The notes: generated by a model from the letters alone, not told the origin. A DNA stretch of 64,000 nt from Lacticaseibacillus thailandensis DSM 22698 = JCM 13996 (GCF_001312865.1 NZ_BBER01000001.1:62001-126000); one strand, 5' to 3'; positions 39,939 to 51,304 are shown, counted from the stretch's first letter. Numbers and translations: made by a program.

Positions 39939-42608
39939 ATGAGAAAAACAATTAGGCCTGCTAATCTGGCTTTTTACGTGAGTTCTTTATTGGTTCCTAG
40001 TATTTTTACGATATTAGTTTTTTTTATCACGCATGTAGCACCGTTCGGTCATAACACGGTGGCGAGCGTAGATTTTAGCAATCAATATATGGCGTTGTTC
40101 GCTTATTTGAAGAGAGCTCTAGCGGGCAATGCATCTTGGGCCTACTCGAGTGAGTTTGGCTTGGGTGGAAATGTTTTCGGCGTCATTACATATTACCTGT
40201 TAAGTCCGCTAAACGTGATATTGCTCTTCTTCCATGTTACTGAGTTGCCTTACTTTGGAACGTTAATTACAGTGGTGAAAATCTCATTAATTGGTTTCAC
40301 AACTTTTTTTTGTTTTTACAGAAGTCGAAGTTTGTTAATGAGGAATTATTGTGTGGTTCCCAACTAAGGTTCAAGAACTATACTTCGTTGATGTTTTCGA
40401 GCTTCTTCCCATTGTGTAGTTTTGTATTTGCGTACAAGGAATGCATAATGTGGCTTGATGCACTCGTATTATTGCCTCTTGTATTGTTAGGGATGGACAG
40501 GATAATTTATGGCCGACGTCCGCTACTTTTCATTGTTTCGGCATCTGGCGCAATAATTACAAATTTTTACTTTGGTTACATAGTTCTTTTATTTTCTGGT
40601 ATTGTTTTTGTTTTTTTGGATTATTCGTGCTTTGCTTTGCAAGATGAAGAGCATTGCGATTACGGTAATTTGTTTTGCTTTTTCCAGTGTACTTGTCCTC
40701 CTGATTTCAGCTGTTGTAACTTTGCCAGGGTTTCTTGGCTCATCTCAGGTTCGAAAGAGCGCAATCTTCCACTTTTGGCCAGTGTATAGTTTTCCAAATT
40801 TAATTAGTCAGCTTTTCAGCGAAAGCCAGGTTTTTAATACAAATTTACATGTCCCGATTATCTATGTGGGATTACTTGTTTTAGTTGTATTTTTTTATTT
40901 TTTTTCATGCAATCAGGCGTCAGGTTTATCGATAGGGCTTTGGCAGGGGCAATGCTGATTTTCGTTGTTTTCACAACGTGGATTGATTTTTTTTACTTGA
41001 TATGGCATGCAATGGCCTGGCCAAATGGTTACCCTCAACGTGAATCTTTCGTGATTCCCTTCATCTTTTGCGTCCTTGGTTATGTGGCTTTGCTTCGGGC
41101 ATTTGATGACAGTTCAAGTAAGTTTGCTAAGCAATTATTTGCGTCCTTCACCCTAATTTTAACACTAGCATTTATTGGCACGGTGCATATGTCACTCGAA
41201 TATATGTTAGTCGTCCTGATTGTAACTTTAGCTATTTGCGTATTTTTGTACTTGTTTGTTGCGTATCGACGTCTTAGGTATTTTGCAATTTCATTTGTGC
41301 TTGCTTTAGTATCGTTGTTTTACGTTGACTTTAAAGTTGAAAGGCTTTCTGCTAATGAAAGCATGAAAGTAGGGGCATATAAAAAAATTTATTTTGCAAA
41401 GTTGGGATGAGATAAGTTTTGTAACTAGAAACGATAAATCTAATTACAGAATCGGCAATAGGTACCAAGCTAATGACAATGATCCTATTACATTAGGTTA
41501 CAACGGCGTTTCCAATTATGTTTCTCAACAATCGACACAATTGACTGATTTCCTCTCGGCTGTGGGGTATTATCAAAAGCACCAGCCTTGGACCAGATGG
41601 TCAAATTTCAATAATGGTTCTACGCTTTCATTTGATAGGCTGTTGGGAATTAAGTACACATATGGTAATAACTCGAAAAATTTTTCAAAAATTGTAGAGG
41701 ATGCCAATGCCAATGGCATGAGCGGTGATAATACTTTTCTAACGATGCCGGTCGCATCTGGGGTAAGTAAAATCACCAAAGGTCATTGGTTTGGTACGAG
41801 AGATGTAAATGCGTTCCCATTGGTATTTAGGGCAAATGGTGATACTGTCAACAAAGCTCTACAAGTTGAATATAGTCCAACGCATAATCCGTTTTTGGTG
41901 CAAAACGAGGTTTGGAAGCGATTGGCTGGGTCGCAGAACATGATGATTAATCAACCACTAGAATGACAAAGAAAATTAATAGTTTTGAAAGTGTTCTTAA
42001 CCATTCAGGCAACGTGTATGCTTTTTTTTCCTACCGCTGAAAAGGAAACACCAGCTGCAGTCAAAGTTAAGGTTAATGGTAAAATAGTATCAGATTTAAA
42101 TCAGAGTGATGCTGAGAACGGCATAGTTTATCTTGGCAAGTTTGAACGCAATCAGAAAATAACAGTTACACTTGACAAAATGGTCAAGGAATCTCTTGTT
42201 ACTTACCAAGCTCCTTTTATTGCGGTGGAAAATGAGCAGTCATTCAAATTGGCACGCCAGAAATTGGTTGATCAATCGATAGATGGGATTTCTTTGAAGG
42301 GTGCCTGCCTTAAATTTTTAACTGGGTCAGAATTTTCGCATGGAACTGTTGTCACTACAATTCCCTTCGATTCTGGGTGGAAAGGCTTTGTAGATGGACG
42401 ACAAGAAAAATTACGTAGAGTCGCTGGGGAGTTTATGGGTATTGATGTCCCAAGTGGCAGGCACAAGGTTGTACTTAAATATGAGGTCCCTGGGTTAAGG
42501 CTTGGATTAATTTTATCACTCACTGGCATACTGATTTTGACGGTTTTTATTTGTACCAGTTCATGGCTATCACATGTTCGAGTTGAAAATAGTTTACGGG
42601 AGGATTAA
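39939..42608 (+). CDS. YfhO family GT-C glycosyltransferase, six indels
   Basis: About 887 residues after repair, the size of YfhO proteins. It has many membrane helices, an early extracytoplasmic loop (VASVDFSNQYMALFAYLK, GLGGNVFGVITYYLLSPLNVIL), a central WLDALVLLPLVLLG, and a C-terminal outside domain with TTIPFDSGWKGFVDG. In Bacillus and Staphylococcus YfhO works with CsbB and GtcA to glycosylate lipoteichoic acid. Breaks: extra bases at 40304-40311, 40611-40617, 40898-40905, 41381-41387 and 42022-42029, and one A missing at 41962-41963. GGGGGAG precedes ATG 39939. It is notably AT-rich. Confidence 0.82.
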
Positions 42609-42610
42609 GG

Positions 42611-43533
42611 ATGCAAACATTTGCGGCAATTATCCCATGCCATAATGAAGAAGAAAATGTTCCCTTGATTTACGCTGAATTAGAAAAAAACATTTAGCCA
42701 GTTATCAGACTATCATCTGATTACTTGGTTCGTTAATGATGGTTCGACTGATAAAACGCTAATGGCTATCCAAATGCTTCAGTCTAGTAATCCTGATGTG
42801 CATTACATTGATATGTCTCGAGCATTCGGCAAGGAAGCGGGGATGTATGCTGGCTTGTCTAATGCTAAAGCGGATTTTTATTGTATTTTGGATGCTGATT
42901 TGCAAGACCCGCCATCAATGATTCCAGATATGCTTGATGGCATAAGTAATGGTTACGACGTTGTTGGTGCTGCGCGGACTAATAGAGCGGGGGAACCACC
43001 AGTACGATCATTTTTTTGCGAACTTGTTCTATAAAATCATTAACGCGGTTAGTTCAACGCCAATTATTCCGGGTGCTCGTGACTTTCGTGTTATGACTAG
43101 ACAGGTTGTCGAAGCAGTCCTATCGTTATCCGAAAGCCAGCGCTTTAGCAAAGGGTTGTTTAGTTGGGTTGGGTTCAAAACCAAGTATTTGCCGTATAAA
43201 AATGTTGAGCGTAAACATGGTGAGACTAGTTGGAATTTTATGAGCTTGCTCAATTATTCGATTGATGGGCTAGTCGATTATTCCGATGCCCCGTTAACGC
43301 TGGTCTCAGGTCTGGGTTTGATTAGTTTTGTTGGGGCTGCACTTGCGTTAATTTTTATCGTCGTACGCGCAGCTATTTATGGCGATCCGACGGCGGGGTG
43401 GCCGTCGATGGTTTCAATTATGTTAATGATTGGTGGGCTACAATTACTAGCCATTGGCATCGTTGGGCGGTACATCGGCCGGATTTTTCTTGAAGTGAAG
43501 AAACGTCCAATCTACATTGCCAAAAAAAATTAA
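42611..43533 (+). CDS. GtrB/CsbB-type undecaprenyl-phosphate glycosyltransferase, two indels
   Basis: 306 residues after repair. GT2 domain (AAIIPCHNEEENVPLIY, FVNDGSTDKT, RAFGKEAGMYAGLSNA, CILDADLQDPPSMI, GARDFRVMTRQV, GFKTKYLPY with the late QRFSKG motif) and two C-terminal membrane helices. It makes an undecaprenyl-phosphate-linked hexose. Extra A at 42684-42690 and T at 43011-43017. It starts 2 bases after the YfhO gene. With the GtrA and YfhO genes it completes a three-component outside-glycosylation set. Confidence 0.9.
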
Positions 43534-43536
43534 GTA

Positions 43537-43618
43537 GTTAAAAAGCATCAATTGTGTTGTTGCTCTAACTCGGAATGTTCCGGGTCCGCACAGTAAACAC
43601 AACTGACGCTTTTTTTAA
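43537..43618. terminator. Long hairpin between convergent gtrB-like and galE genes
   Basis: AAAAAGCATCAATTGTGTT pairs with AACACAACTGACGCTTTTT (two mismatches) across a roughly 35-base loop. A-rich on the left and T-rich on the right, so usable in both directions. Confidence 0.75.
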
Positions 43619-43636
43619 TGTTTAGTGAATGTCATT

Positions 43637-44629
43637 TTACTTGTCGTTGTAACCGTTAGGGTGAGTTGAATGCCATTTCCAAGCAGTAGCAATGATCTTT
43701 TCAATATCATCGTACTGCGGCTTCCAGCCGAGAACCTTACGGGCCTTGGAAGAATCAGCAATCAAGGTATCAGGATCACCGGGACGCCGTGGCGCATCTT
43801 CAGCAGGAATTTCCTTGCCGGTTGCTTTACGAGCCGCTTCCAGAATTTGACGGTTGGAGAAACCAGTGGCGGAACCGAGATTGAAGGCGTTACTGTCGTT
43901 GCCTGCAGCCAGGTACTTGAGGGCTAGAATATGTGCATCAGCTAAATCAACCACATGGACATAATCCCGCACGTTGGTGCCATCCGGAGTGTCATAATCA
44001 CTACCGAAAATCTTGAGTTTGTCACGTTGACCGTTGGCCACTTGCAGAACAATTGGTACTAGGTGAGTTTCGGGGCCGTGGTCTTCACCGATGGAGCCGT
44101 CCGCCTTGGCACCAGCAACGTTGAAGTAACGTAGGGCGACAAACTTGATGCCATAAGCCAAGTCGGACCAATGCATGATTTTCTCCATCATCAACTTACT
44201 TTCGCCATAAGGGTTGATGGGCTCCTGCTTGTCAGTTTCTTTGATGGGCACACGCTCGGGAGTGCCATAAGTTGCGGCGGTGGAACTAAAGACGATGCGC
44301 TTCACGTTGAACTCGTTCATTACTTCCAGAACACTGATAAGTCCCGCAGTGTTGTTATCAAAGTAGTCCAGCGGTTGCTGCATGCTTTCTGGAACAATGG
44401 AAAAGGCAGCAAAGTGGACAACTGCCTCAATGTCCTCTTGACGGAATACGGAACGCATAAAGTCCTTATCGCGGACGTCACCCTTGTAAAAACGTGCCTC
44501 TGGCCGCACTGCAGCCCGATGTCCTTTAACTAAGTTGTCAACGACCGCGACGTCGCTGCCCTGATCAACCAAACGGTCAACCATGTGTGAACCAATATAA
44601 CCGGCTCCCCCCAAAACAAGTACTGTCAT
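43637..44629 (-). CDS. galE: UDP-glucose 4-epimerase
   Basis: Interconverts UDP-glucose and UDP-galactose. 330 residues, intact. [16 protein letters not shown] (NAD site), [29 protein letters not shown] (YxxxK), and [16 protein letters not shown] before ATG 44629. It lies on the opposite strand inside the cluster and supplies UDP-Gal to glf and the transferases. Confidence 0.97.
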   Translation of the reverse strand: MTVLVLGGAGYIGSHMVDRLVDQGSDVAVVDNLVKGHRAAVRPEARFYKGDVRDKDFMRSVFRQEDIEAVVHFAAFSIVPESMQQPLDYFDNNTAGLISVLEVMNEFNVKRIVFSSTAATYGTPERVPIKETDKQEPINPYGESKLMMEKIMHWSDLAYGIKFVALRYFNVAGAKADGSIGEDHGPETHLVPIVLQVANGQRDKLKIFGSDYDTPDGTNVRDYVHVVDLADAHILALKYLAAGNDSNAFNLGSATGFSNRQILEAARKATGKEIPAEDAPRRPGDPDTLIADSSKARKVLGWKPQYDDIEKIIATAWKWHSTHPNGYNDK

Positions 44630-44950
44630 ACTATTTCCTCCAAGTTCAATTGTGAAATTCTTGTTACAGTATACGCACAGTGTAGCATACTGTACGTGCT
44701 TTCATGGTATGATTCTACTCGTGTGTTGCAAGTCGGGGGACTGTGCACTTATTTGTATAAGGATTACTTAATAATTGCTCTTTACGTCTATGAACTGCAC
44801 TGAACACGGAGTTCAGCGTGGTAATATGGACGTAAGTTAGGGTTTGTGGTAAATTCAGCGATAACGGATTTACGCCAAATGTTCGAACCGGGACAAGCAT
44901 TACTGGTGAAATTTTTGTTCTGGGGACGATATTTTAGGAGAGAATAAATC
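44630..44950 (+). promoter_or_regulatory. 321-base leader with tandem hairpins ahead of the priming transferase
   Basis: The stretch holds two inverted repeats. The outer stem TTACGTC (44782-44788)/GACGTAA (44829-44835) encloses CTGAAC-ACGGA-GTTCAG (44800-44816). A second hairpin is GTAAAT (44849-44854)/ATTTAC (44868-44873). There is no T run and no known riboswitch core. It could be a protein-binding site or a 5' leader controlling the priming step. I see no reading frame of note. Confidence 0.4.
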
Positions 44951-45613
44951 ATGAAAGCAAGTACTAGTACTACTGGAGTTGAACTTATGCGTGCCAGCAC
45001 AGTTGTATACAAAGTGACCAAGCGCCTGATGGACATTGTTGGTAGCTGTGTTGCATTGGTCATCTTTTCACCCGTTATTTTGTATATTGTAATTGCTATT
45101 AAACTAGAAGATCACGGCCCTGTTTTGTACAAGCAAACGCGTGTAGGCAAGAACGGTCAGGAGTTTGAGCTGTGGAAGTTCCGTTCCATGGTGCAAGGTG
45201 CTGATAAGATTAAGGGACAGTTGGCCGATCAAAACGAAATTGAAGATGGGCCAATGTTTAAGATTAAGGATGATCCGCGTATCACCAAAGTCGGTAAATT
45301 CATCCGGCATCATTCACTAGATGAAGTGCCGCAGTTCGTGAACATTCTCAAAGGTGATATGAGCCTCGTAGGGCCACGTCCAGCGTTGCCGCGCGAGGTG
45401 GCTGAGTATGATGAACGGGATATGGAACGTCTGCAAGTGATTCCAGGCTTAACTGGTTTGTGGCAGGTTAGTGGCCGGAGCAAATTGACGTTTGCACAAA
45501 TGGTGGATTTGGACTTAACGTACATCAATCACCGGTCAATTTGGTTCGACATTCGGATTATTTTTAAGACGTTCCTGCAGATGTTTGATCCTAAAGACTC
45601 TGGTGCGTACTAA
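44951..45613 (+). CDS. Undecaprenyl-phosphate sugar phosphotransferase (priming glycosyltransferase)
   Basis: Starts the repeat unit by transferring a sugar 1-phosphate (galactose or glucose type) to undecaprenyl phosphate. 220 residues, intact. The bacterial sugar transferase pattern: VTKRLMDIVGSCVALVIFSPVILY membrane segment, GPVLYKQTRVGKNGQEFELWKFRSM, DDPRITKVGKFIRHHSLDEVPQ, MSLVGPRPALP, PGLTGLWQVSGRS. TTAGGAGAG precedes ATG 44951. Its position at the end of the cluster with its own leader is somewhat unusual. Confidence 0.93.
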   Translation: MKASTSTTGVELMRASTVVYKVTKRLMDIVGSCVALVIFSPVILYIVIAIKLEDHGPVLYKQTRVGKNGQEFELWKFRSMVQGADKIKGQLADQNEIEDGPMFKIKDDPRITKVGKFIRHHSLDEVPQFVNILKGDMSLVGPRPALPREVAEYDERDMERLQVIPGLTGLWQVSGRSKLTFAQMVDLDLTYINHRSIWFDIRIIFKTFLQMFDPKDSGAY

Positions 45614-45646
45614 TTATAAGAAAATTATTTACTGAGAGGACCCTTT

Positions 45647-46045
45647 ATGAAACGCGTTATCACGTATGGTACGTTTGATCTATTGCATTATGGACACATT
45701 GAATTACTACGGCGAGCAAAGGCGTTGGGTGACTACCTCGTTGTTGGCCTGTCCACTGATGAGTTTAATTGGGACAGTAAGCGCAAGAAGGCCTATTTTC
45801 CCTACGAGAAGCGGAAGGCCCTGCTCGAAGCAATTCGCTATGTTGATTTAGTGATTCCCGAAAAGTCCTGGGATCAGAAGGATTCAGATATTGCGGAATA
45901 TCACATTGATACCTTCGTGATGGGCGATGATTGGGCTGGTAAGTTTGATTTTGTTGAAAAGGATACTGGTGCGCAGGTGATATACTTGCCACGGACCCCA
46001 GAAATTTCCACCTCGAAAATTAAACAAGATTTGAACATGAAGTAG
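45647..46045 (+). CDS. tagD: Glycerol-3-phosphate cytidylyltransferase
   Basis: Makes CDP-glycerol from CTP and glycerol 3-phosphate. 132 residues, intact. ITYGTFDLLHYGHIELLRRAKALGD carries the HxGH motif, WDSKRKKAYFPYEKR follows, and RTPEISTSKIKQDL contains the RTxGISTT-like site (RTPEISTS here). AGAGG precedes ATG. It pairs functionally with the TagB/TagF homologue at 33436. Confidence 0.95.
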   Translation: MKRVITYGTFDLLHYGHIELLRRAKALGDYLVVGLSTDEFNWDSKRKKAYFPYEKRKALLEAIRYVDLVIPEKSWDQKDSDIAEYHIDTFVMGDDWAGKFDFVEKDTGAQVIYLPRTPEISTSKIKQDLNMK

Positions 46046-46095
46046 CTGTTTATGCTGATTGTTTTGCCAGTATATGGGCTGAACAACTGGTGTTG

Positions 46096-46135
46096 AAGCC
46101 GTCAACGGGGTAAAATACCCGTGACGGCTTTTTTT
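46096..46135 (+). terminator. Terminator after tagD
   Basis: AAGCCGTCAACGGG pairs with CCCGTGACGGCTT, then T5. Confidence 0.93.
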
Positions 46136-46189
46136 CTGTAAATAAGGCGATGGGGTTTGACCACCGCATAACCGTGAAGGAGAAATATA

Positions 46190-47666
46190 ATGACAACCAC
46201 ATTTCCCGATGACAGCCTAGCGCTGCATACGGATTTGTATGAAATTAACATGATGTATACCTACTGGCGTGAGGGCATCGCGGAACGCAACGCAGTGTTT
46301 GAATCGTATTTCCGCACGATTCCCTATGGCAATGGGTATGCCGTTTTTGCCGGGCTCGAACGGGTGGTGCAATATCTGCAAGGTCTGCGTTTTAGTGACA
46401 CGGATATTGCGTACCTACGTGAGACCCAGGATTATGAAGAGGACTTTCTTCAATACCTTAAGGACATGCGTTTGGGCTTAAGTATCCGTTCAGCTCTGGA
46501 GGGTGACTTAGTCTTCAACAATGAACCCGTTATGCAGATTGAAGGTCCGTTGGCGCAAGGCCAGTTGGTGGAAACCGCCATTCTGAACATCATTAACTAT
46601 CAGATTTTGATTGCAACCAAGGCGGCGCGAATTCGGTCCGCGGCGGGGAACGATCCGCTGTTGGAATTTGGTTCCCGGCGAGCGCAAGAGATGGATGCGG
46701 CACTGTGGGGCACCCGGGCGGCCTACATCGGCGGGTTTGATGCTACTAGCAATGTGCGGGCAGCCAAAATCTTTGATATTCCGGCCAGTGGTACCCATGC
46801 ACACTCACTTATTCAAACCTATCGTAGTGATTACAAGGGCATGATGGCTTATGCCAAAACGCACCACGACTGTGTGTTCCTAGTCGACACGTATGACACG
46901 TTACGCAGTGGGGTGCCAAGCGCAATTCGTGTGGCCACAGAAATGGGTGACAAGATTAACTTTCAGGGTGTTCGGATTGATAGCGGTGATATGGCCTACA
47001 TCAGTAAACGGGTGCGTCAGCAGCTCGACGAGGCTGGCTTTGATCAAGCGAAAATTTATGCGTCCAACGACCTGGATGAAAAAAACCATCCAGAACCTAA
47101 AAATGCAGGGAGCCAAAATTGATGTTTGGGGTGTAGGCACGCGCGTAATTACTGCGTACGACCAACCAGCATTAGGGGCAGTCTACAAGCTGGTCTCAAT
47201 TGAAAACGGCGATGGCCAGATGGTCGACACCATCAAGCTATCGAGCAACGCCGAGAAGGTTTCAACGCCCGGTAAGAAACAGGTTTGGCGTATTACCGAT
47301 ACGAAGGATGGTAAGTCAGAAGGGGATTACATCGCGGTCAGTGATGAGGATCCGGCGGCTCAGTCCGAGCTGTACATGTTCCATCCTAATTACACGTACA
47401 TTAACAAGACGTTGCACAACTTTACGGCGCGTCCGGTGCTGCAGGAGATTTTTGATCATGGTGAGTTGGTTTACGATTTGCCTAATCTACACGATATCCG
47501 GGCCTATGCAGCAAGCAACATGGATTCCCTTTGGGATGAATATAAACGTGATTTAAACCCACAGGAATACCCGGTGGATCTGTCACAAAAGTTATATGAC
47601 CACAAAATGGATTACATTAAGCAGGTTCGTGCTGCTGTAGCTAAGTCGATTAATGAGTTAAATTAG
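46190..47666 (+). CDS. pncB: Nicotinate phosphoribosyltransferase, frameshifted at A7
   Basis: NAD salvage: nicotinate plus PRPP to nicotinate mononucleotide. 491 residues after repair. LHTDLYEINMMYTYWREG, FGSRRAQEMDAALWGTRAAYIGGFDATSN, ASGTHAHSLIQ, LVDTYDTLRSGV and RIDSGDMAYISK mark the family. One extra A at 47079-47085 (LDEKTIQNLKMQG). GAAGGAG lies ahead of ATG 46190. nadE follows after 13 bases, making a two-gene salvage operon placed between polysaccharide genes. Confidence 0.94.
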
Positions 47667-47679
47667 TGGGAGATTGAAC

Positions 47680-48508
47680 ATGCGAGCATTACAAAAGCAG
47701 ATTATTGAAACGTTACACGCAGTACCCAGCATTGATCCAGAAAGGGAAATTCGGAAACGGGTCGATTTTTTTGAAGGACTACTTGAAGGCTAATCCCTTT
47801 TTGAAGACCTACGTTTTGGGTATTTCCGGCGGTCAGGACTCTAGTTTGGCTGGTGCCCTTGCTGAACGCGCCGTGTCTGAAATGCGGAAAGAAACGGGGG
47901 ATGACAGTTACAAGTTCATCGCTGTACGCTTACCTTATGGTGAGCAGGCTGATGAAGCTGACGCCATGCAGTCAATTGCGTTTATGCAAGGTGATGAGAC
48001 CATGCGCGTCAACATCAAGGCGAGCGTAGACGCGATGGAGCAGGCGGTTGAGGCCAATGGCTTACAGGTTTCCGACTTTAACAAGGGCAATATTAAGGCC
48101 CGTGCGCGGATGATTGCGCAGTACGCCATCGCGGGGCAAACGCATGGGGTGGTAATTGGCACTGATCATGCCGCAGAAGCGGTGACTGGCTTTTATACCA
48201 AGTTTGGTGATGGTGGTGCTGATCTGACCCCGCTAACTGGACTGAACAAGAGCCAGGGGGCATCGATGCTCAAAGCTATGGGCGCACCAGCACATCTATA
48301 CGAGAAGGCTCCAACCGCGGACTTGGAAGATAACCGTCCGGCTTTGGCCGACGAAACGGCACTGGGTGTGACCTACCGCAACATTGATGATTACCTTGAG
48401 GGCAAGGACGTGCCCGATGATGTGGCCGAGAAGATTGAAGCTTGGTACCGTAAGACGGAACACAAGCGGCATTTGCCGGCAACGTTGTTTGATAAGTATT
48501 GGCGGTAA
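47680..48508 (+). CDS. nadE: NH3-dependent NAD+ synthetase, frameshifted at T7
   Basis: Amidates nicotinate adenine dinucleotide to NAD+. 275 residues after repair, exactly the usual bacterial size. ATP-pyrophosphatase loop [15 protein letters not shown] near residue 46, [27 protein letters not shown], and [18 protein letters not shown]. One extra T at 47766-47772 ([14 protein letters not shown]). ATG 47680 has GGGAG upstream. Confidence 0.95.
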
Positions 48509-48520
48509 GATGGTGCTATT

Positions 48521-48546
48521 AGGGAACGGGAGACCGGTCCCTTTTT
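48521..48546 (+). terminator. Terminator of pncB-nadE
   Basis: AGGGAACGG and CCGGTCCCT pair around GAGA, followed by T5. Confidence 0.85.
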
Positions 48547-48599
48547 CACGCTGATACAAATAGAATTTACTTTTTCTTGATGTGGGATGGTGTACTTAA

Positions 48600-50116
48600 T
48601 TGCGACGTTTAAGTCAAACTATTGTCAACCTTTTTTTACGTGCCATTATTGCTAATAACGCTTGCTAGTGGTGTCGGACTGATTCTACCTAATATTCAGG
48701 GAATGTCTTCATCGGGGATGCGGACGTTAGATTTGACGTACATAATGGCCGCCCTGTTAGTTGTTTTTCGAAAAAGGGTTAGCGCCGTCATAAACACTAT
48801 TAAACCCGCAGTTGTAAAGTATCGCTGGCTTATTTTTGCTATCTTTACAATTGCATTGATAAGTTGGCAATGTTATCTGGTCAATCTTTTATCTGGTGAC
48901 AGTATCTGGGATCCAGGCATTATCGTTCGGACTGCAATGGGGCGGAAGAGTTGGGTAACGGACTACTTTTCTTGTAACCCTAATACTTTCATGTTACTAG
49001 CGGTTGAACACTGGTTTTGGCTGATTTTTGGACAGCCAAACATGCATACATTTGTTGTAATGCTTAATTATGTCAATATTGTGCTTATCGACGGTGGAAT
49101 TGTTTTTCTTGCCCTGGCTGTTAAAAACTTGCTTTGGAGTACCTGGGGCTTTTGGATTTCCTTAATTATGGGTACGCTGGTTTTCGGTATCACGCCATGG
49201 GTATCCCTGCCATATTCCGACAATTGGGCTTTTTTTTCTTAGCTCTATTGGTTTATTGACTTTTGTTAAATTACTGAATTCAAAAAGAAAAACTTTTACT
49301 ATAGCACTTGCATTAGTGCTTGGCGTTATTGTTGCTGTGAGCTATTTTATGAAGCCATCGCTTGTAATCTTTTATATTGCTATTGTTATTGTAAGTTTGG
49401 TTGCCCTTTTTTTCACGACGGGTTTTTGTAAGTGGTTTAATGATTTTGGCCTTAGTAATATCGTTAGTTGGTGGTGGAGTCACTGCTACTGCAATTGTTG
49501 CTTATCGCAATCACAACGAGGTGGTTAAAATCGACAATAATAAAGCTTTGCCCATGATGCATTTTGCTGCGATGGGAATTCACGGATCTGGCGGTTATAA
49601 CCGTGCTGATGTTTTCAAGGATTACCGAATTAAAAGCCCCCGGCAGCGTTCTGCGAGTGACTGGAAGCTGTGGAAACAGCGATTAAGTGCGTTTGGTTCG
49701 AAAACTAATTATGAAAAGTTTTTAGTGCAGAAACAAATGAATAACACTAATGACGGGACCTTTGCATGGGGCGGAGATGGTACATTTATTGATGCCTTTG
49801 AGAAGGGAAATGCTAATGAAAATTCGATACGTAAATTATATATGCGCGACGGTGTTGCTGTTCGACAGCAGAACGGTTATGGGTTTGTCGCACAAATACT
49901 ATGGGTTTTAATAATCTTGCTTGCTTTAATCAGCGCATTTTCAGCACGATTATCAGTCAGTTGATGAAATATACGGTGGTTGGGTTTTGTTTATTTTTGC
50001 TCATTTTTGAGGGAGGGAGGAGTAGATACGTAATCCAGTTTTTACCTTTTATTATAGTCTTGTCCGTGCAAGGATTAGCTTTAATTATTAAGTGGTTTAA
50101 AGAACAGGCTGCTTGA
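48600..50116 (+). CDS. GT-C type membrane glycosyltransferase-like protein, four indels
   Basis: About 504 residues after repair, many hydrophobic segments. VTDYFSCNPNTFMLLAVEHWFWLIFG resembles the DYFxxYPNN loop of ArnT/PMT-like lipid-sugar-using enzymes, and a late hydrophilic loop (ALPMMHFAAMGIHGSGGYNRADVF) lies outside. It may modify a wall polymer. Breaks: T7 48631-48637, T8 49230-49237, T7 49407-49413 (extra bases), and one T missing at 49961-49962. The TTG start at 48600 is the first possible codon after a stop and lacks a good binding site. AT-rich. Confidence 0.62.
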
Positions 50117-50184
50117 GAGCCGCTGGGAAGATAAATCATTTTCTGACATTAAGCGAAAATACAAAATTCAAATAAGTAAACAAA

Positions 50185-50240
50185 GCTCCGTCAAGTAAGT
50201 ATTTAGTGGGTCTAAACTTGCTTGACGGAGCCTTATTCGT
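50185..50240. terminator. Bidirectional terminator
   Basis: GCTCCGTCAAGTAAGT pairs with ACTTGCTTGACGGAGC (one G-U), loop about 14 bases. T-rich on both outer sides, between convergent genes. Confidence 0.85.
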
Positions 50241-50279
50241 TTTAATGCCATTGTTGCGTTGGATGAAATGAATGATCAC

Positions 50280-51133
50280 TTAATTCTGATAGTTTTCCAT
50301 GTCAGATTCTTTTACTTTGGTTCGGCCATCTTTCTTGGCGTTAAGAATGGCTTGAGCAATGTCGGCGTCGCTCCAAGCTGATGGATCCACACCCTCGGAC
50401 TGTAAATCTTTACGTGCTTGTTCAATTTCGGCGCTAGTGACGCTAGAAACTGCGTCACTCCCGTCATGGTCAGATGATGATGTTGACGAGGAAATGCTCG
50501 AAGAGGGGTTATTGTCTGATGATGAATTGTTACTATTCGTCGTAGCACTGCCGGTGGTACTTTCATTAGCATCGGTATTGGCGGTTGCGCCCTTGAGCAG
50601 GCTGACCTTGAGTTTGAGTGCTTTAATCTGAATCTGATAGTATTGTTTCGCTTGGATATCGTGGTCGCCTAACAAGTCATTAATGGTGCCCAGATCTGAC
50701 GCGGAATTACCATTGCTCGCGGCCGTTTTCGCTAACGCAATTTCGTGGTTGAATGCCTTAATGGTTTGCTGGCGCACAGTGATTTTTTTTGACGAGCCGT
50801 TTCTTGGCAGCATTGATGGCTGAAGTGCCATTGTGGGTTGACTTAGCCTGCTTTAGCGCGGTAGCTAGGTGATAGTTGTTCATTTGCTTGTCCGCTGACG
50901 CAAGACTTTTTGCTGCCTTAGCATAACTAGCAGCTTTTTTTATTCTCTGTGTCATTTTGCTGGGCTACTTTGTAGTAAGCTTCAGCGGCCGAGTAGTTGC
51001 TGCTTTTCATGCTTTCATTGCCAGAAGTAATGGCGCCTTTGGCCGTTTTGCTATTATCAGTACTACATGCGGCTCCCAAAATTGCTAAAGTAGCTAGTGT
51101 GGTAACAGTAACGAATAAACCCTTTGTTGTCAT
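50280..51133 (-). CDS. Lipoprotein of unknown function, two frameshifts
   Basis: 283 residues after repair. The signal peptide ends in LAILGAAC (lipobox). A helical, Lys/Ala-rich domain with TPR-like spacing (SMKSSNYSAAEAYYKVAQQNDTENKKAASYAKAAKSLASADKQMNN...) is followed by a Ser/Asn tail and a C-terminal SAEIEQARKDLQSEGVDPSAWSDADIAQAI module. Extra bases at 50783-50790 (8 for 7) and 50935-50941 (7 for 6). ATG 51133 with GGAG upstream. The role is unknown; the surface location suits its autolysin neighbours. Confidence 0.72.
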
Positions 51134-51304
51134 TTTATCTACTCCATTCTTTTCCAATCCATCATGACACCACTTATGATGGATAAATCGGCTTCAAAAG
51201 GCAAGTGCTAACAGCCGAATTCGCAATAAAAGTGTAATATAATTCTTAAGATTTTCTTGTATAATAGCAAAGTGAAGTTAGTGGGTTACTACGGGAGAAT
51301 TGAT

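Noticed and set aside
30621-50116. Slipped-strand phase variation of EPS genes at poly-A/poly-T runs
   Set aside because: Tempting, because surface genes often phase-vary this way, but the same run-length breaks hit proC, cpsB, pncB, nadE and the P-type ATPase, and short G/C runs are also wrong in essential genes. A uniform sequence-error explanation is simpler.
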